Shown piece by piece: positions 5,626 through 7,544 of a stretch of 7,544 nucleotides of DNA (the stretch's first letter is position 1; the number at the start of each line of letters is the position of its first letter). The stretch lies in assembly GCA_030620935.1 (NCBI GenBank), contig JAUXIP010000092.1:1-7544 (forward strand), given 5' to 3'. The position numbers and the translations under genes were made by a program. Below the pieces are notes generated by a model. The model was not told the origin of the DNA. It worked only from the letters and a program-made list of their open reading frames with translations, and made no database searches. Source of the stretch: Deltaproteobacteria bacterium (GTDB taxonomy: Bacteria > Desulfobacterota_B > Binatia > UBA9968).

Positions 5626-6671
5626 CGATGCAGAGCCCGTTTTATGGCCTTTAGGCTGAGAGAGGACAACGGATAGCGGTGCAAAGATGAAAGCGAAAAC
5701 CAGCGCCAGTTTGGATGACTTAGGCGGATTTTGCTGGTGTCGGCAAAGCTCATAACGAAGATCGGCGCCCGAATCCGGCGGTGAGTTATGTTGTGGCGGA
5801 TCTCTCCGACGCAAGAAAGAGAGTTAACGTTTCCGGCCAGCCCGTTCAGATGGCGCTTTAGAGCGGAGTTCAGGCTTTCTTTTGTTCTCTTTTCCCCACC
5901 GGGGATTTCCCAAAGGCCTCCTAGAATACCGTTCGGAGGCCTTCGGCGCAGCAGAATTTTCTTGTCATTCCGAATCAGCACAAGGGGCCACTCAACTTTT
6001 TGGATCATCTTGGCGGAAGGTGCCCTCAGTTGCGAATCAAATATTCCACACTTCTTTGCCCGGCAGGCTTGGGCAAGCGGACATTCAGTGCAGCTTGGAT
6101 CTCGGGGAAGGCAAACGGTCGCTCCAAGTTCCATGAGAGCTTGGTTAAACTCGCCTGGACGAAGAGGTGAAACGAGCTGTTCCCCGGTCTTTTGCAGGTC
6201 GCTTTCTCTTCTTGGACCGAAGACTCGTTCAATAACACGCCGTGCATTCCCATCCAATGCCGGATAGGGTTGATTAAAGGCAATGCTCATCAAAGCGCCT
6301 GCTGTATAGGGACCGATTCCCGGCAGCTCACGGAGCTTTCTAAACTCCCGTGGCAACTTACCCTTATGGTCGCGGATAATCTTTCGTGCCGATCTTTTCA
6401 GGTTTTCTGCCCGGCGGTAGTAACCAAGTCCGGACCATAGCGCCAACACCTTTTCTCCCGGTGCACGATCGAGAGCCTCGATCGTAGGAAAGGCTCGTAG
6501 AAAACGGTGGTAGTAGGGGAGAACCGTCTTGACCTGCGTCTGCTGGAGCATGGTCTCGGCGATCCAGACGGCGTAGGGATCGTGGCGTTGACGCCAGGGG
6601 AGATCCCGTTTGTTGCGGCCGTACCAGCGTAAAAGGTTCCAGCGGATCAAATGGAATTTGTTAGCGGGCAT
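5622..6671 (-). CDS. mutY: Adenine DNA glycosylase MutY
   Basis: MutY removes adenine mispaired with 8-oxoguanine, preventing G:C to T:A mutations. From the ATG at 6671 it has 349 residues. The helix-hairpin-helix glycosylase domain shows WIAETMLQQTQV (36-47, catalytic Glu39), LWSGLGYYRRAENL (78-91), LRELPGIGPYTAGAL (113-127) and ALDGNARRVIERV (138-150, catalytic Asp140). The [4Fe-4S] cluster cysteines are C187, C194, C197 and C203 with the canonical 6-2-5 spacing. The NUDIX-like C-terminal domain that reads 8-oxoG is present from about 226, with GGLWEIPGGE (251-260) and IRHNITHRRIR (291-301). An in-frame TTG at 6695 is possible, but a TATAAT lies on top of it, so the ATG is preferred. The stop overlaps the mtgA start by 4 bp. 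It is complete, with both domains. Confidence 0.96.
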   Translation of the reverse strand: MPANKFHLIRWNLLRWYGRNKRDLPWRQRHDPYAVWIAETMLQQTQVKTVLPYYHRFLRAFPTIEALDRAPGEKVLALWSGLGYYRRAENLKRSARKIIRDHKGKLPREFRKLRELPGIGPYTAGALMSIAFNQPYPALDGNARRVIERVFGPRRESDLQKTGEQLVSPLRPGEFNQALMELGATVCLPRDPSCTECPLAQACRAKKCGIFDSQLRAPSAKMIQKVEWPLVLIRNDKKILLRRRPPNGILGGLWEIPGGEKRTKESLNSALKRHLNGLAGNVNSLSCVGEIRHNITHRRIRAPIFVMSFADTSKIRLSHPNWRWFSLSSLHRYPLSSLSLKAIKRALHR

Positions 6672-6680
6672 GGGTGCGAA

Positions 6681-6700
6681 TTGAGAAGATCTCAATTATA
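6681..6700 (-). promoter_or_regulatory. Probable -10 box and dyad upstream of mutY
   Basis: On the minus strand a perfect TATAAT occupies 6700-6695. Transcription would begin around 6688, giving a leader of roughly 17 nt before the mutY ATG at 6671. No good -35 lies at the usual distance. Immediately downstream is a perfect 6-bp dyad, TTGAGA/TCTCAA (6681-6686/6690-6695), which overlaps the start point and could be an operator. The same region lies upstream of the divergent transporter gene. Confidence 0.4.
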
Positions 6701-6748
6701 AGGAGTACTGTAGTCGAAATTCCCTGGGAAAGGAACCGGGCCGGTACT

Positions 6749-7544
6749 GTGTTTCCGATCGTATTGAGCTTGCTTACTGCCTTCTGCTTTGCGTGTGCCA
6801 ACCTTTTTGCTCAAAGAGGCCTCCATCTCGTTCCTAATCCGTGGGGAGTTTGGATTACGCTGGTAGTTAATAGCGTTTTTTTGTTAGGGCTTCACGGGCT
6901 CTTTCGGCCTGAAGCCTCAATCCTGGTGTCTGCCAACCTTCTTTTCGTGCTTATCGGACTTTTTGTTCCCGGCCTGACCCGGATATTGATTTTTCGTGGG
7001 CTCCGGAATATGGGCAGCTCGGTGACCTCAACAGTGGTGAATTCAACACCGATGTTCTCAACAATCCTGGCCGTGGTTTTTCTCAGTGAGCGTCCTGGTT
7101 TCCTGATACTTTCTGGGATCGGCTTGATTGTAGGCGGATTGATGGCGCTCTCTTGGGGAGGTGAGAAGAGATCTTGGGACCGGACGGAACTCCTCTATCC
7201 CCTACTGGCCTCATTGTTTTTTGCATTCAAGGATGTCGTGGCCCGCTATGGATTGGGTGCCACCGGCGAGCCGATCTTGGCGGCGCTGATCACGGCCGTG
7301 ACCGCCACCGTGGAAGTTTTTTTCATCATTCGTTATGTCCAAGGAGAAAGATTATACCTGCCGCCTTTAAAAGTCAGTCTTTGGTTCGTGGCCTCCGGTC
7401 TCTTCACCGGCGGCTCATTTTACTTCATGTTTCAAGCTCTTCTTATAGAAGAGGTTTCTATCGTGTCGCCGATCGTGAACAGTTATTCTGTATTTGTTCT
7501 CTTTCTCACGCCTCTTATTGCACGGCGAATTGAAAATGTTACGC
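6749..7544 (+). CDS. EamA/DMT-family transporter, C-terminus cut by window edge
   Basis: This is an inner-membrane transporter of the drug/metabolite superfamily with a duplicated five-helix EamA unit. The frame is open from the GTG at 6749 for 265 codons to the right edge. The first helix begins at once (MFPIVLSLLTAFCFACANL), followed by FAQRGL, which matches EamA N-termini. The first-half signature is STVVNSTPMFSTILAVVFLSERP (94-116), and the loop to GGLMALSW (129-136) separates the halves. The second half has FFAFKDVVARYGLG (157-170) and EEVSIVSPIVNSYSVFVLFL (234-253), the counterpart of the first signature. Only the last helix or so (about 25-35 residues) is missing. The start has only a distant AAAGGA (about 14 nt upstream) and no ATG nearby, so the GTG is chosen mainly by domain fit. 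Substrate unknown. It diverges from mutY. Confidence 0.85.
   Translation, partial: MFPIVLSLLTAFCFACANLFAQRGLHLVPNPWGVWITLVVNSVFLLGLHGLFRPEASILVSANLLFVLIGLFVPGLTRILIFRGLRNMGSSVTSTVVNSTPMFSTILAVVFLSERPGFLILSGIGLIVGGLMALSWGGEKRSWDRTELLYPLLASLFFAFKDVVARYGLGATGEPILAALITAVTATVEVFFIIRYVQGERLYLPPLKVSLWFVASGLFTGGSFYFMFQALLIEEVSIVSPIVNSYSVFVLFLTPLIARRIENVT

Noticed and set aside
5626..5814. An N-terminal extension of MtgA by 63 residues
   Set aside because: It lies entirely inside mutY, has no GT51 or signal-like features, and the ATG at 5625 fits both the ATGA coupling and the usual MtgA length.
5788..6267. A 159-residue open frame on the plus strand opposite mutY
   Set aside because: It lies wholly inside mutY, whose catalytic and Fe-S residues are intact on the other strand, and its composition is not protein-like.

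Overview
The window reads as chromosomal DNA of a Gram-negative, probably uncultured bacterium of the deltaproteobacterial/Desulfobacterota-like breadth. This placement is an inference from gene content (Tat-exported MsrP with MsrQ, MtgA, an exported DUF4412-like protein) and from a dispersed repeat of a kind I associate with such genomes. I cannot assign a genus. There are no phage genes, transposases, CRISPR arrays, tRNAs or rRNAs.

Layout. 1-1113 (minus) is an MFS transporter whose C-terminus lies off the left edge. A short divergent intergenic region with a perfect 8-bp inverted repeat follows. 1199-1984 (plus) encodes an exported, methionine-rich DUF4412-like protein. Converging on it, and overlapping its 3' end by 75 bp, is a minus-strand set: a membrane-anchored thioredoxin-fold protein (3592-4116), msrP (2584-3546) and msrQ (1910-2587). 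The stretch 4117-4514 has no convincing gene and holds a dispersed hairpin repeat with a second short repeat apparently nested inside it. A 67-residue unknown protein (4515-4718, minus) abuts this repeat. Next come mtgA (4891-5625) and mutY (5622-6671), translationally coupled on the minus strand. Divergent from mutY, an EamA/DMT-family transporter (6749-7544, plus) runs off the right edge.

How the genes may work together. MsrP (molybdopterin enzyme) and MsrQ (haem membrane protein) form the periplasmic methionine sulfoxide repair system. A thioredoxin-like protein with a CYNC active site lies 45 bp upstream in the same direction, and a secreted protein with 12 Met in a 50-residue stretch lies at the other end. 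Together these suggest an envelope oxidative-damage locus, possibly with a sacrificial methionine scavenger comparable in concept to MrpX beside YedY/YedZ in Azospira. The link is inference from position and composition. mutY (8-oxoG:A repair) and mtgA (peptidoglycan glycan-strand synthesis) share an ATGA overlap but have no obvious common pathway. The two transporters at the edges have no visible link to the rest.
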